Assembly (NCBI GenBank): GCA_963542845.1
Contig: CAUTZA010000003.1
Location: forward strand, 1-64,000
Direction of reading: 5' to 3'
Length of the DNA stretch: 64,000 nucleotides
Origin: JABCPO02 sp963542845
GTDB lineage: Bacteria > Bacillota > Clostridia > TANB77 > CAG-508
Below, in pieces: positions 1-10,926 of this stretch. A program made the position numbers and the translations under genes. Position 1 is the first letter of the stretch, and each line of letters begins with the position of its first letter. The notes below the pieces were generated by a model that was given only the letters and a program-made list of their open reading frames with translations, ran no database searches and was not told where the DNA came from.

Positions 1-1924
1 TTGCTTTTTTGTATAATTTAAACTTTTCTACATCCCAATATGTTATTCTTTTTCTTTTTTTCTTGTTATCTTTTAAGTATCTTTCTTTAATTTTCTTTAT
101 TTCTTGTTCTGTTTTTGGTTTTCCATCTTTTTGAATAACCTCAAGTAGTTTCTTATTTTTTTCTTTTATGCTTAGATTTACTATTTTTGTTTCTTCTGAA
201 AAGATATATTCTAATAGTTTTGCTATTTTCTTATGCTCATTTCCGGAATTTCCTAGCATATTTAATTTTTCCAATATTCCTATTGTTGTATTTCCTTTTA
301 GATTTTTCATTCTATTTTCGTTTATTATATTTTCTGTAATCCTTGCATATATATCTATCCTATTTATAATTTGTTGTTCAGATATTACATTTTCTCCTAT
401 CTTTCCAATTTCTTCACCATCATCTTTCAATATATATGTCATTCTATCATAGTTTTCATTTTTTTCATAATATTCAATATCATCGATTTCTCTTAGTTCT
501 TTTTCTTGCTTTTCTCTCTTATATTCAAGCTCTAAATGTCTTTCATTTTTTTCATCTTTGCTTATTCTCGATATTATTATATTATTTTTCTTTAGTAGTA
601 GGTATTCAAGTTCTAATAGGTTTGCATATAGTATTTTTTCAAAATCATTTTTCTTTTTCATGTTTTGAATCTTCTTTTTCTTTTCTTTTATATTATTTAT
701 CACCTTTAATTTTTCATTTTTTCTTCTCAGCATTCTATCATTTTTATAACTGATATTACTACTATTTTCAATATTAATATCAAAAACATTTTCATTATCA
801 CTCTGATTTTGATTTAAATTTTCTTCTTTATCAAATCCTAGTATTTTTAGCATTATTTTTTCTTTATCTTTAAATATTCTTACCAGATCTTCTTTAACTT
901 TTTCATCTAGCTCTTTTTTTATAAATGTTATTCTAACATATGATATATTGTTATATTTTAAATTATTATTTATAGTATTATTTAGAAATTGTTCTCTATT
1001 TGTTGATTTTTCTAAAACTTTTTTGATTGTCTCAAATATCTTTATAATGCAAATTATTCTTTCCATGTATAGCATATTTATCTTTTTAGTATATATATTA
1101 TTTCTATTTTTAAAACACAATATTTCTTCTTTTAAAATTCTATTTAAGTTCTCAATTATAGTTTTAGGTATATTATATCCAACAAATCCAATTACAATTT
1201 GTTCTCCATTTAAATCATAAATCTTAGTATATTCTGAGTTGTTTGAAATTAATTCTTCTACCGCTTGTCTTCTATACTGAAGATCTATATTATTTCTAAT
1301 ATTCTTAAGTTCTTTTATGGCAAGGTATTCTAAATATCTGTTAAACCATGTGTTTTTAATATACTTGTACCCTAATTTTTTCTTTTCTTCTTCTGTCTCA
1401 TCTTCTGTTATGTATAATAATTTTAAAAGTCCTTCTGCTAAATTGATCTTTTCTTTTTCTGTTTTTTCCTCATTTATACTAACTATATTTTCTATTTGGT
1501 TTCTAGGAATCTTAATTTCTTGGTCTAAGAATATATCTACGATGGTTTCTATTGTAAAATATGTGAGCTCATTATATTGTGATTGATATAAGTATCCTAT
1601 CATTTCTCTAATTATCCCCATATTTTCTTCTTGACTAAGAGACATTAAGTATTTTTTTAGTTCAACTTTCTTTTCTTCAATATTATTTTCTAGTTGCACC
1701 TTATTTATTTCATTTTCTACATCAATGTCTATCTCATATTTAAATATTTTTCTTAATCTATATTTATTTCTCTCTTTCAATAATTTTAAATATTCTTCAC
1801 CCATTCCATAAATATAGTTATATATTTTATCTTGTTGTTCTAAATTTAATTTTACTTTTGCTTTCATTTTTTCTTGTATTATTTCTTCTTTTAGAACCTC
1901 TTCTTTTTCAATATCTTTTCCCAT
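1..1924 (-). CDS. Large charged protein of unknown function (3' end beyond window)
   Basis: The frame starts at ATG 1924 (an in-frame ATG at 1933 is the alternative) and stays open to the window edge, at least 641 codons. The product is rich in Lys, Glu, Ile and Asn, looks almost entirely helical with long coiled-coil-like stretches, and shows no signal peptide, membrane segment or motif I recognise. Its start overlaps or abuts the stop of the gene upstream (1928-1926), which suggests translational coupling. Codon use is like the neighbours. CGG occurs only out of phase (CAA GCG GTA), and there is no frameshift. I cannot assign a function. Confidence 0.7.
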   Translation of the reverse strand, partial: MGKDIEKEEVLKEEIIQEKMKAKVKLNLEQQDKIYNYIYGMGEEYLKLLKERNKYRLRKIFKYEIDIDVENEINKVQLENNIEEKKVELKKYLMSLSQEENMGIIREMIGYLYQSQYNELTYFTIETIVDIFLDQEIKIPRNQIENIVSINEEKTEKEKINLAEGLLKLLYITEDETEEEKKKLGYKYIKNTWFNRYLEYLAIKELKNIRNNIDLQYRRQAVEELISNNSEYTKIYDLNGEQIVIGFVGYNIPKTIIENLNRILKEEILCFKNRNNIYTKKINMLYMERIICIIKIFETIKKVLEKSTNREQFLNNTINNNLKYNNISYVRITFIKKELDEKVKEDLVRIFKDKEKIMLKILGFDKEENLNQNQSDNENVFDINIENSSNISYKNDRMLRRKNEKLKVINNIKEKKKKIQNMKKKNDFEKILYANLLELEYLLLKKNNIIISRISKDEKNERHLELEYKREKQEKELREIDDIEYYEKNENYDRMTYILKDDGEEIGKIGENVISEQQIINRIDIYARITENIINENRMKNLKGNTTIGILEKLNMLGNSGNEHKKIAKLLEYIFSEETKIVNLSIKEKNKKLLEVIQKDGKPKTEQEIKKIKERYLKDNKKKRKRITYWDVEKFKLYKKA

Positions 1925-1925
1925 A

Positions 1926-2378
1926 TTAATCATTACTTTCTTCAATATACTGTTTTAATACTTTATTATATTTATCACCTATATATATATACTTATCATT
2001 TAGATTATTAAATATCTCAAAGTAGTCATCTTCCATTATTTTCCTATTTAAAAACATATGTGAATCTTTTTTCTCATATATTCTTGCTATATCATTATTG
2101 CAAATCCCAAAATAATATAGTTTTTCATCATCAACTACAATGCAATTTAATAACTGCTGTGAATATTCTTTAATTATTTTCTTTGATATTATGTCTATAT
2201 CAGTTACAAGCACTTCATTCTTTATATGATCAATTCTTTTTTCAATCTTTTCTTCTTCTGTTAGTGTATTATACTCTTTTCCAAAAATTTTTGTATTTAG
2301 CTCACTAATATTATTTACTTGAAAAACTTCTACTGCTGACATATATATTATATTCTTATTTTCAAATAATTCTTCCAT
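1926..2378 (-). CDS. Hypothetical protein, 150 aa
   Basis: Uninterrupted 150-codon frame between cvpA (47 bp upstream) and the large charged gene (overlapping or touching downstream), so probably part of the same operon. The protein is acidic, mixed alpha/beta in character and without membrane segments. A tyrosine-rich stretch near residues 105-110 (KLYYFGICN) and a C-terminal DKYIYIGDKY segment suggest beta strands. I do not recognise a family. Confidence 0.6.
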   Translation of the reverse strand: MEELFENKNIIYMSAVEVFQVNNISELNTKIFGKEYNTLTEEEKIEKRIDHIKNEVLVTDIDIISKKIIKEYSQQLLNCIVVDDEKLYYFGICNNDIARIYEKKDSHMFLNRKIMEDDYFEIFNNLNDKYIYIGDKYNKVLKQYIEESND

Positions 2379-2425
2379 ATTAATTCCAACTTTTTCTTTT
2401 GTATCTTTTTTTGTTTTTCTATTTT

Positions 2426-3089
2426 CTATTTTTTCAATAGTATTCCTGTTATAGGGTTAAATTTTTCTATTTCTTTTACTAATATTGTACTATTAAGTAC
2501 ATTTTTCACTTCATTTTTACCTGTTATATTTGCTATTTGTACAATTGTTAGTATTATAAATATAATTAGAAGTGCTTTTGTTGCTCCAAACACCCCGCCT
2601 AGGATGCTATTTGTACCTTTTATTATTCCGAATATTTTCTATTATTCCAAGTATAGTTGTTCTAAAGATTATAACAACTATTATAAGTATTACATATGCT
2701 GTTATAAATGAAATACCTTTAATTATTCCATCTGTTATGTTTTTACCTGCAATATTTGCAACTTCCTCAATTCCCTTATCTCTATTTTCTTTTATAATCT
2801 TATTTATTTCTGTTTCTAATAATCCTTCATTTTTCTTATTTTCTGAAACATCATCTGATTTTTTTAGTTTAACTACATTTTCTACTATGTAATTATTTAT
2901 TGTCTTATCTATCTTTGTTGTATTTACTATAATTCCTGATATAGGGATCATTAGTATAAGGCAGATTGGAATTAATACTATTCCCATCACAAAATCTATA
3001 ACTTCTTTTGCAAACCCTCTTTTTACACCTACTATCACAAATATAGCTATTAATGCTACAACTATTACATCTACTACTATTCCACTCAT
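2426..3089 (-). CDS. cvpA: CvpA family membrane protein with one CGGA frameshift
   Basis: The 220-residue product has an N-terminal hydrophobic helix followed by GVKRGFAKEV, a second helix, a hydrophilic loop, and two more hydrophobic helices, the layout of CvpA/colicin V production family proteins. In the zero frame it ends after ENIRNNKRYK. Reading CGGA at 2630-2627 (codon 154, after ATT) as Gly continues with IGIIKGTNSILGGVFGATKA and a last membrane helix to TAG at 2428-2426. The Gly-rich GGVFGA turn in the final helix is typical of the family and exists only after the shift. The gene follows a DUF5711-type gene by 12 bp. Confidence 0.8.
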
Positions 3090-3101
3090 TTTTTCCTCTT
3101 T

Positions 3102-4247
3102 CTATAATCCAACAATATCTATCTTATCATTATACCAGATACTTATTATATAACTACTTAAGTCATATCTTGATATTTCTTTTGTAGAATTATACTTTTT
3201 CTTTATCCATCCATTTTGGTTTATAACAATTAACTCTGTTCCCAAATTTATAGCTATTGAATCTAATTTTGCAAGAATATTTTTGGGTGTTGTATCCCCT
3301 ATATTATATTTTGCAACTTCATTTCCATCTTCATTAAATATTATACACACATATGTATTTTTTAGTTTTATAATATCATCTTGTTCTTCTTTTTTTACAA
3401 CCATGCTATATCTAGAATTTTCTATGTCTACCATGTATGAATTTGATATATCATATATTTGTTTATTTCCATTTCCATATCCAATATTTACAATACTATC
3501 TGAATATTGTCCAATAATACTTAAATTTTCTTTTATTTTCAAGTTTACAAGCAATTTATCTTTTACAAATGTATTTATAACTGAATTTTCTTCTGACTTC
3601 ATGGCTCTTTGTATATCAATAACTTTAACAGTTGATTCTACGTATGTTTTTGAATAATCAACTTCTCCTATTGCTAAATACCTGTTATCTGGAGATATTT
3701 CTGTATCTATTACATAACCATTTGATACATAGCTTTTTAACAATAGTTCTCCCTTATTTGAATATACTAGTACAACCGACTTATACACTGAATCTTTTGT
3801 AACAACTGCCATATAACCGTTTCTATTTACTTCTATTTTTTCTACTGTTACATCTAATGTTTTTTCCCATAAAAGCTTATCATCTTCTATAAGGTAAACT
3901 TTTGTTACATTTTTATCAGCAATCCCCAAATACTTATCTTCTACATCATAAATAGGGTTCCCTATCTTCATTTTAATTGTATTTTTAGCATTTCCTTCAA
4001 AATCATATACTTTAAGTTCTCCAGAACTTAAAGTAACTATATTTTTACCTAACGACATAGTTTCTATTACACCAGAATTTGTATAGATATTTTTAACACT
4101 GTCATCTGAAATTTCTTTTTTAAGAACCTTTGTGTCTATAAACTCTCTAATACTGTCATTTACAATATATGTTGTTATTATTGCTATTACTGATACTACT
4201 AATAATATAATACTTATTATTTTTATCTTCGCGCTTATTCTTCTCAC
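3102..4247 (-). CDS. Membrane-anchored beta-propeller-like protein (DUF5711-type)
   Basis: 381 residues: a short basic N-terminus, one membrane helix at about 9-29 (IISIILLVVSVIAIITTYIV), then an all-beta extracellular domain with repeated short strands and NRNGYMAVVT, PDNRYLAIGE and NQNGWIKKKY blade-like motifs. This matches the architecture of DUF5711 proteins of Clostridia, which often sit near cvpA, as here. It is presumably a surface or envelope protein; its role is unknown. No in-phase CGG codon and no frameshift. It is the first gene of the leftward operon and diverges from pth-ppaC. Confidence 0.65.
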   Translation of the reverse strand: MRRISAKIKIISIILLVVSVIAIITTYIVNDSIREFIDTKVLKKEISDDSVKNIYTNSGVIETMSLGKNIVTLSSGELKVYDFEGNAKNTIKMKIGNPIYDVEDKYLGIADKNVTKVYLIEDDKLLWEKTLDVTVEKIEVNRNGYMAVVTKDSVYKSVVLVYSNKGELLLKSYVSNGYVIDTEISPDNRYLAIGEVDYSKTYVESTVKVIDIQRAMKSEENSVINTFVKDKLLVNLKIKENLSIIGQYSDSIVNIGYGNGNKQIYDISNSYMVDIENSRYSMVVKKEEQDDIIKLKNTYVCIIFNEDGNEVAKYNIGDTTPKNILAKLDSIAINLGTELIVINQNGWIKKKYNSTKEISRYDLSSYIISIWYNDKIDIVGL

Positions 4248-4553
4248 TTCCCCTTTACATATAATATTACATTTTAAATTATATATAATAGGTTCCGTTT
4301 TTTCAACAAATTATACTTTTAAATTACTTTTTCTATTATGTTCTGTTATTCATTAACAATTATTCAAAATATGTGCTATAATAATAAATATATAATGCAT
4401 ACCTAAATAGTGAGTAATTGAGTGAGTACGTAACGAAATATATATCTATATATTTCTATTTCTATATATTTATTTATATTTAACTATTTATTGCTCAATT
4501 ATTTAGTATATAATATTTTTTATTTTGTATGTATTGTATGAGAAAGGAAAAAT
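4248..4553. other. Divergent intergenic region with leader of pth
   Basis: 306 bp between the DUF5711-type gene (leftward) and pth (rightward). It holds a good rightward promoter, an AT-rich stretch of repeated TATATA/CTATTTCTATA, and a long-range imperfect inverted repeat that would form a hairpin in the pth leader: CTAAATA (4403-4409) with TATTTAG (4500-4506), and AATTGAG (4416-4422) with CTCAATT (4494-4500). No gene seen. Confidence 0.5.
4353..4382 (+). promoter_or_regulatory. Promoter of pth-ppaC
   Basis: TTAACA at 4353-4358, an 18-base spacer ending in TGTGC, and TATAAT at 4377-4382. The start would be near 4389, leaving a leader of about 165 nt before ATG 4554. Confidence 0.6.
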
Positions 4554-6066
4554 ATGTACTTAATTGTCGGTCTGCGGAAATCCCGGTAAACAGTATGAAA
4601 GAACTAGGCACAATATGGGCTATGATGTAATAGACATGTTTAGTAATAATTTAGGATTGCAATTTTCGTCGAAAAATACCGGTGAATATATAAAATGTAG
4701 AATTGAAAAACATGATGTTATACTATTAAAACCAACAACATTTATGAATTTATCTGGTAAAGCACTACTCGAATTTATAAACTTTTTTAAAATTGATAAA
4801 AATAAAATTATTGTAATCTATGATGATAAAGATCTAAATGTTGGTACTGTAAAAATAAGAAAAAATGGTTCTAGTAGTGGTCATAACGGTATTAGAAGCA
4901 TTGAGCAAATCACAAACCAATTTATACGTATAAGAATTGGAATTGGAAAGCCTAAATTTAAAGACGATATGATAAACCATGTAATAGCAAAAGTATCTAA
5001 TGATGAATATAATAATCTAAAAATTGGTATAGAAAAAGGATATAAGTCTGTAATAGATATTCTAAAATATGGTGTAGATATTGCAATGAATAAAAATAAT
5101 GTTAATTTAAATAAAATAAATAATAATGAAAAGAGGAAAAAGAAAATGGATAAAATATACATAACTGGTCATAAAAATCCAGATACAGATACAGTAATGT
5201 CTGCAATTGTTGCAGAATACTTATACACACAATTAGGATATAATGTGGAAGCAATAAAACAAGGAGAATTAAATCCTGAAACAAAATTTGCGATAGAAAA
5301 AACAGGACTTAAAGTTCCAAATACAATAACAAAACTTACAGAAAATGCAAAAGTGATACTTGTAGATCACAACAATCCAATGGAAAGTTTAGAAAATATT
5401 AAAGAATTAAATATAGTAAATATTGTAGATCACCACGCAATTAAATTAGATCTTGGAAGCCCTACATATGTAAGAACAGAACCAGTAGGATGTACTGCTA
5501 CGATATTATTTAAAATGTTTAGAGAAAATTCAATTGAAATTCCTAAAAATATAGCACTAGCAATGCTTTCGGCTATAATTTCTGATTCATTACTATTCAA
5601 ATCACCAACTTGTACAGATGAAGACAAAAAAGTTGCTTCAGAACTTGAAAAAATAGCTGGTATAAACAAAGAAGAATATGGAATGGACATGCTAAAAGCA
5701 GGTACTGATCTTTCTTCATACAGTATAGAAGAAATTCTTAATATAGATAGAAAAACTGCTGTATATGGAAACTATAAAGCTAGTATAAACCAAGTAATGA
5801 CTGCAGATGTAGCAGAAACTTTAAAATTGAAAGAAGAACTTGAAGCAGGAATGAAAAAAATTATTGAAAATGAAAACCTAGATCTTTTTATGCTACTAAT
5901 AACTGATATTATCAACAGTGATTCTATCGTAATTGCATTAGGAAGTAAAACAGATGCTGTTGAAAAAGGATATAATGTAACTTTAAGCAATAATACAGCT
6001 ATTCTTAAAGGCGTTGTATCTAGAAAAAAACAAGTTGTTCCAGTTATAACTGATATGTTAAAATAA
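4554..6066 (+). CDS. pth: Peptidyl-tRNA hydrolase fused in frame to inorganic pyrophosphatase; one CGGA frameshift
   Basis: Residues 1 to about 185 are Pth, which frees tRNA from dropped-off peptidyl-tRNAs. ATG 4554 has AAAGGA 5-6 bases upstream. Codons 1-7 read MYLIVGL; then CGGA at 4575-4578 (codon 8, after CTG) must be read as Gly to give the invariant GLGNPG. Without the shift translation stops three codons later. After it follow RTRHNMG (catalytic His), FMNLSGK, YDDKDL and SGHNGIRSI, the family's active-site signatures. No stop codon separates Pth from the downstream pyrophosphatase, so the frame runs on to 6066 (503 aa). A Shine-Dalgarno-like AGAGG and ATG inside the frame suggest the second domain may also be made separately. 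Confidence 0.85.
5146..6066 (+). CDS. ppaC: Manganese-dependent (family II) inorganic pyrophosphatase
   Basis: Second half of the fused frame, readable as its own gene from ATG 5146 with AGAGG nine bases upstream (5132-5136). It hydrolyses pyrophosphate to phosphate. The DHH-family signatures of family II PPases are all present: GHKNPDTDT near the start, DHN, VDHH, and the C-terminal SRKKQVVP that closes the active site. At 306 residues the length is normal for PpaC. Only out-of-phase CGG occurs (CTT TCG GCT), so no shift is needed. It is followed by a convergent terminator. Confidence 0.9.
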   Translation: MDKIYITGHKNPDTDTVMSAIVAEYLYTQLGYNVEAIKQGELNPETKFAIEKTGLKVPNTITKLTENAKVILVDHNNPMESLENIKELNIVNIVDHHAIKLDLGSPTYVRTEPVGCTATILFKMFRENSIEIPKNIALAMLSAIISDSLLFKSPTCTDEDKKVASELEKIAGINKEEYGMDMLKAGTDLSSYSIEEILNIDRKTAVYGNYKASINQVMTADVAETLKLKEELEAGMKKIIENENLDLFMLLITDIINSDSIVIALGSKTDAVEKGYNVTLSNNTAILKGVVSRKKQVVPVITDMLK

Positions 6067-6101
6067 TGAATAGCTAATATAATATTTTCTAAATTATAAG
6101 C

Positions 6102-6141
6102 AAAAAAATGCTATTAATATTATAGTTAATAGCATTTTTTT
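6102..6141. terminator. Bidirectional terminator between ppaC and addB
   Basis: Stem of about 15 bp, A-run plus ATGCTATTAA at 6102-6117 with its complement at 6126-6140, bounded by A and T tracts so that it can serve both converging genes. Confidence 0.8.
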
Positions 6142-6160
6142 GTTCCTTATTTCTTGTCTC

Positions 6161-9100
6161 TTATTTCTTTATTATTCTAAACTTATTCTTTATTTTAGAA
6201 TGTTTGCAAATCTTCTTATAGTCACAATATTCACAAGGTATTTCTTTCTTACTTCCATTTTGATATCTATATGGATATATATCTACATTCCCTCCGAAGA
6301 ATATTTTTAGATATTTCTTTTATTTTTTCAAATGCTTTGTTTTTTATTACTTCATATTCTTCTTTTTCTAGAATATTCTTAATTTTAGTTTTGCTTATAG
6401 CATTGTCTTTCGTTTTTTCAATATCTACTATTTCTGATTTTACTGTACCTTCTATATTTAAATTCACATCATGTACATATATTTCTTCTTGATTTTCTTT
6501 AGTGTCTATAATAATTTTTCCTGTCATTTTCAAATTTTGTTTAGATTTTTTTAATAATTCCAGATCGTTCATTTTTTCTTTTTTACTTTCAATCCCATAT
6601 AGTAATCTCTTATATAGCATTGCTGTAGGTTTTAAGTTTAATTTTTCTTCTATAACACTAAGGTATGTTATTAGTTGTAGTGATAATCCGTTTATAACCT
6701 TAGGAATTTCTATTGTTTTATCTGATGACTTATAATCAATTATCCTAAATTCATTTATATCACTTATATCTATTCTGTCTATTGCACCTTCTAAATATAT
6801 CTTAGATTTTTCATTAATATCATATACTATATTTTCATAATCTCTTTTGCCGCTTCCAAATGTTGCCTCATTTTTTAGTATTTTAAATTCACTTAAACGT
6901 ATTCCCTCGTTTATATCTAAACATATCTTATTCAATTCATGTTCGATCTTATTTAGTATAATCTCATTATTTTTCTTGAACTTAAATTCTTCAAATTGTT
7001 CTTTTTGTCTTACTTTTTCTATACTTTCTGTTACTATATTTTCAATTACTTGTACATAATTTTCAATATTTTGTTTCAATTCATGATCTTTTGCTTGTAT
7101 AACTTCTTCTTTTAATGTATAAACACTTCTTTTAGGAAGGCCAGTTTTAGTTATATTTTCATTAATATTATTTTGTTTAATATAGTCAAATGTCTCTTTT
7201 ATAATCGCGTGTAGGAATGTCCCAATATTTGCAAAATAATTACTTGTTTGGTTAGAGCTATCTTTAATATTAAGTCCATATCTTAGATGATACGAAAATG
7301 GACATTCTGCATACTTTTCTAATCTACTTATACTTGTATGGATATTTCCTCCTAAATATATTTTATCAAGTAATTCTTTTTCAATATTTTTAGGCTTATT
7401 TTTATCATTTTTTAAATATTGTAATGAATCTTCTTCCAATATATTATATAATCCGTTCAAGTACTTTACATGTATGTTGTTTTCTTTTTCTTTCTTATTT
7501 TTTTCTTCCCCTTCCAATTCTTTAATAGTTTTTTGAATTTGATCCATAAGAAATATTCTTGTAAAATATGCATTTTGAATTTTTTCTATAATTTCTTTCT
7601 TATAATCCTTAGCTTCTTCTTTATCATCGACTCTATTTTTTTCCCTACTATCTATACTATCTAGTCCAAAATATTTTTCTATATTTTTAATATAAATACT
7701 TGGGAGAATTTCTTTCCCATCTATATCTTTATTTGTATATGTAATCACCAATTTTTCTTTTGGACTTGTTATTGCAAGATATGTTTCTATTTCCTCTTTA
7801 TTTTCAATATCCTCATCTAAATTTAATATTTGAATATTATTTTCTATTAATTTAACTTTTTCTGAATTTGTAAATAATTCTTTATTTTCTACCATTTTAG
7901 GAAAGTTTACTTCATCTGCACTCATTATATATGTAATCTTAGATTCTACAACATTATCTGTTGTTATAATGCTTATTTCGTCTTTTCCTTTTATTCTATA
8001 ATTATCTTCTTTTTTTACCATCATATCAAAATATTTAGTATATTCTTCTAATGTACATTCTTCTACATATGACATTCTATCTAGTATTTCATTTAATATT
8101 ATCGTTTCTGATATTATTTCATCTCTATTTCCATTTTCTTCATATAATTTAGATATAATTTGATGTTCTTCTAAATATTCAAAAATTTTTTTTGATATCT
8201 CATATCCTGTTTTTCCTGAAATATTTTCTTCCAAAGTATTTATATATTTTATTATAACGTCTCTTGTTTTTAGTATATTTTCATATTTTTCTAAATTTTT
8301 TCCATATTTAAAATCTTGATTAATATTATACACATTCCATCTTTTTATATATTTTTCTAGCAAGTATATGCCAAGATTTGTTATATTATTTTCCAAAAAC
8401 ATATCATTTTTTAATATATTACTTTTTTTAATATGTGCTATTTTTTCTAGTATATTTCCAGTTATAATTTTTAATATACTTATAACATATGGTATTACAG
8501 TTACATTTTTCTTTATATCTTCTTCTACCCTTATTCCGTATTTACCAAATATTTCTTTTATAATATGTAAATATTGTTCTTTATCATTCATTACAATTTG
8601 GAATTCATCATATTTATATTTATATTTTTTATTTACTATATCTTTTGCTACATATTCTATTTCTTCTTTTTTATTTTCAAACTCTCTTATTTCAATAGTA
8701 TCATCTGCTTTTTTTTCTTCTGTCCCAACAAATTCATATACACTTTTTTCATCAAGACTTTCTTTTAATATTTTTAAATTTGTTTTCTCCTTTATTTCAG
8801 CTTGTTCACCTTTTATTATATTTACACTCATGTTACTACACATTTTTATAATATTTGTAAGTGTTTTTTTTGTAGTATTAAATATTTCATTATTTGAAAT
8901 AATATTATCTATTACAATATTTGCATGTATATCATTACCATGTTCATAACTCTTTTTTATAATCTTTTCTAATATTTTAAGCTGAATTTCTTTAAATGAA
9001 TTAAATCCTAATATATATATATCTGCATCATTAAAATAATTATTTTGATCTATATCTTCCAATATTTTGGTATATACTTCTTCTTTATCAAGTTTATCTA

Positions 9101-9599
9101 TTTTTTTCTCTATATACTTATTATATATTGTTAATATATCTTTCATTTTAAACTTTAATATATTATTTTCTTCTTTTTCTATATATTCTTCTATTTGCAT
9201 TTTTGTAAGGCCATTTTCAAACATATTTGAAAAAATATCTGATATTTCTTTTATAAGTTTATCACTATTAAATATTGTAAGATTATTTTGTTTTCTTTCA
9301 TTTTCAATAATCTTTGAAAGATATATTTCTTTTATAATCTCATCAATATATATATTATTTCTATTCTTTGTTTTCTTAAATAGGATGTATGGCATTCTAC
9401 TAAAAGACAATAGTTCTATATTTGTATTTATTCCATTTTTTAACTCTACAATCCTATTTTCATAATAGTACAGCTTATTTTCTGGTGCAATTACAACTGT
9501 TTTCTTATTTTCTTTTTCCTCAATAATCTTACTTAGAAATATTTCTTCTCTATTTGTACTTTCTCCACCTATATATATATTAACTTTACCTCTATCCAT
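6161..9599 (-). CDS. addB: AddB-like helicase-nuclease subunit with one CGGA frameshift
   Basis: 1145 residues, the usual size of AddB, the partner of AddA in recombinational processing of double-strand breaks. The C-terminal RecB-type nuclease is clear: CPFSYHLRYGLNI (first Fe-S Cys), AIDRIDI and FRIIDYKSSDK (catalytic Asp and Lys). CGGA at 6296-6293 (codon 1102, after CTT) must be read as Gly to give NILGGNVDIYPYRY and the remaining three cluster cysteines CEYCDYKKIC; without it the protein loses them. The N-terminal ATP-binding loop is degenerate: IYIGGESTNREEIF stands where GxxxxGKT is expected, so ATP binding here is doubtful. No addA is present in the window. The stop is at 6163-6161. 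Confidence 0.85.
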
Positions 9600-9620
9600 A
9601 TTTTTTCTTCCTACTTATTA

Positions 9621-10926
9621 TTATCTTGAAACTACTGGAATATACTTATTTCTTGCTAGCTCTGGATATCCAAATGCTATTCCTGGTGTTACAACTCCGT
9701 TTGGTATATGATTCCCATTAAACTCTTGAGCTCCAACTAAGAAAAATTTTCTTTTTCTTTCTTCTGTTATAGTTCCTCTCCCTCTTATAATCGGATCATC
9801 AAATGTTGCATCAAGTCCATACCATTTTCCATCAATATACACATAATTCCATGCATGTGCTTCACTTCTTCCATCAGAAATTCCTTCTCCTACTACAGTA
9901 ATTGTTGGTATTCCGAAGTCCATCCGCTATATATTTAAATGATTTTGCATATCCTTCACATACAGCTCTATTATATATTAATGCTGCTAAAAGAGTATGT
10001 TTAAGTTCCCCTTGTGATGTTTCATCATATGTAATGCTATCCACTAAATAATCATGTATTATTTTTACCTTTTCATAGACTGTATTTCTACTATTTGTTT
10101 TCGCTATAATATTTGCTCTAACATTTTCAACCATTGCTCTTGCTTTGTCTACTTCTTCTCTTGTTTGTAAATTTTCCAAGTAGAACTTATATCCTTTTGA
10201 ATTTGATACATTCACATAATAAATTGATCCAAACCCTGGATATTCTTTGCTTATAATAGATAATGAGATATGTCTAACATCTACAAAAAATAATTCTGGA
10301 TAATCTAGCATAAGTGCATTAACTGCCGCTTGAAACGATCTTTCTAAAGCTTCTTTTCCACCTTCTAAATGTAATAATTTATCAAAAAATGTTCCATAAT
10401 CAAAAACATGTTCTCCATCTAAAAAATACTTACTTTCACTTCTTAGCTTATTATATATTGCTTTTCCATAATCGTTTAATTGTGAATAATACATATTATT
10501 TACAACAAGATTTTCGCTTTGTGCTGCAGTATTTACTGGAATTTGCATTGTTTGTTCTGCTTGTTTTTCAATATTTATATTACCTGCTGCTGGTGTTTGT
10601 ATTCCAGATTGTGTATCTATAGTTATAGGTTCACTCTTATTTTCTATTATTTTACCATCATCTTGATTTACTGCAAGTCTTCTTGCATCATTCCCTAAAT
10701 TTGTATCAATCGGATTTTGTTCTTCTTTTAAAGTTTTTTCTTCCCAGCCGAACATTCTAAGTGTATAATTTTTTATATCATTTATCTTGTCTTCCATTTT
10801 TCCTGCAGATAGCGCTAAAACAAGTGACATTCCTATAACCATAAATATTAGAAATGTTCCAATTATCTGAAATATTATTTTAAAAACTTCAAATCCTGAA
10901 CTTTTTTTATAATTATTATATCCCAT
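9621..10926 (-). CDS. Membrane-anchored transglutaminase-like protein with one CGGA frameshift
   Basis: 434 residues: one N-terminal membrane helix (about 20-40), a Gln/Asn/Thr-rich linker, then a transglutaminase-like cysteine-protease fold. The triad can be placed: Cys323 in AVCEGYAKS, His357 in SEAHAWNY and Asp372 in YGLDATFDDP. CGGA at 9915-9912 (codon 338, after CTT) lies between Cys and His, so only the shifted product carries a complete triad; the zero-frame product ends 14 codons later. Such proteins usually act outside the cell on peptides or the wall; substrate unknown. The 5' end overlaps the end of ogg by 11 bases. Confidence 0.8.

Noticed and set aside
241..260. TCCGGA in the first gene as a frameshift site
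   Set aside because: The frame reads AAT TCC GGA AAT without interruption; CGG is out of phase there.
168..1586. Plus-strand open frames rich in Phe, Ser and Ile opposite the first gene, and similar ones across the window
   Set aside because: They mirror Lys/Glu/Asn-rich genes on the minus strand, have no ribosome sites, and resemble no protein.
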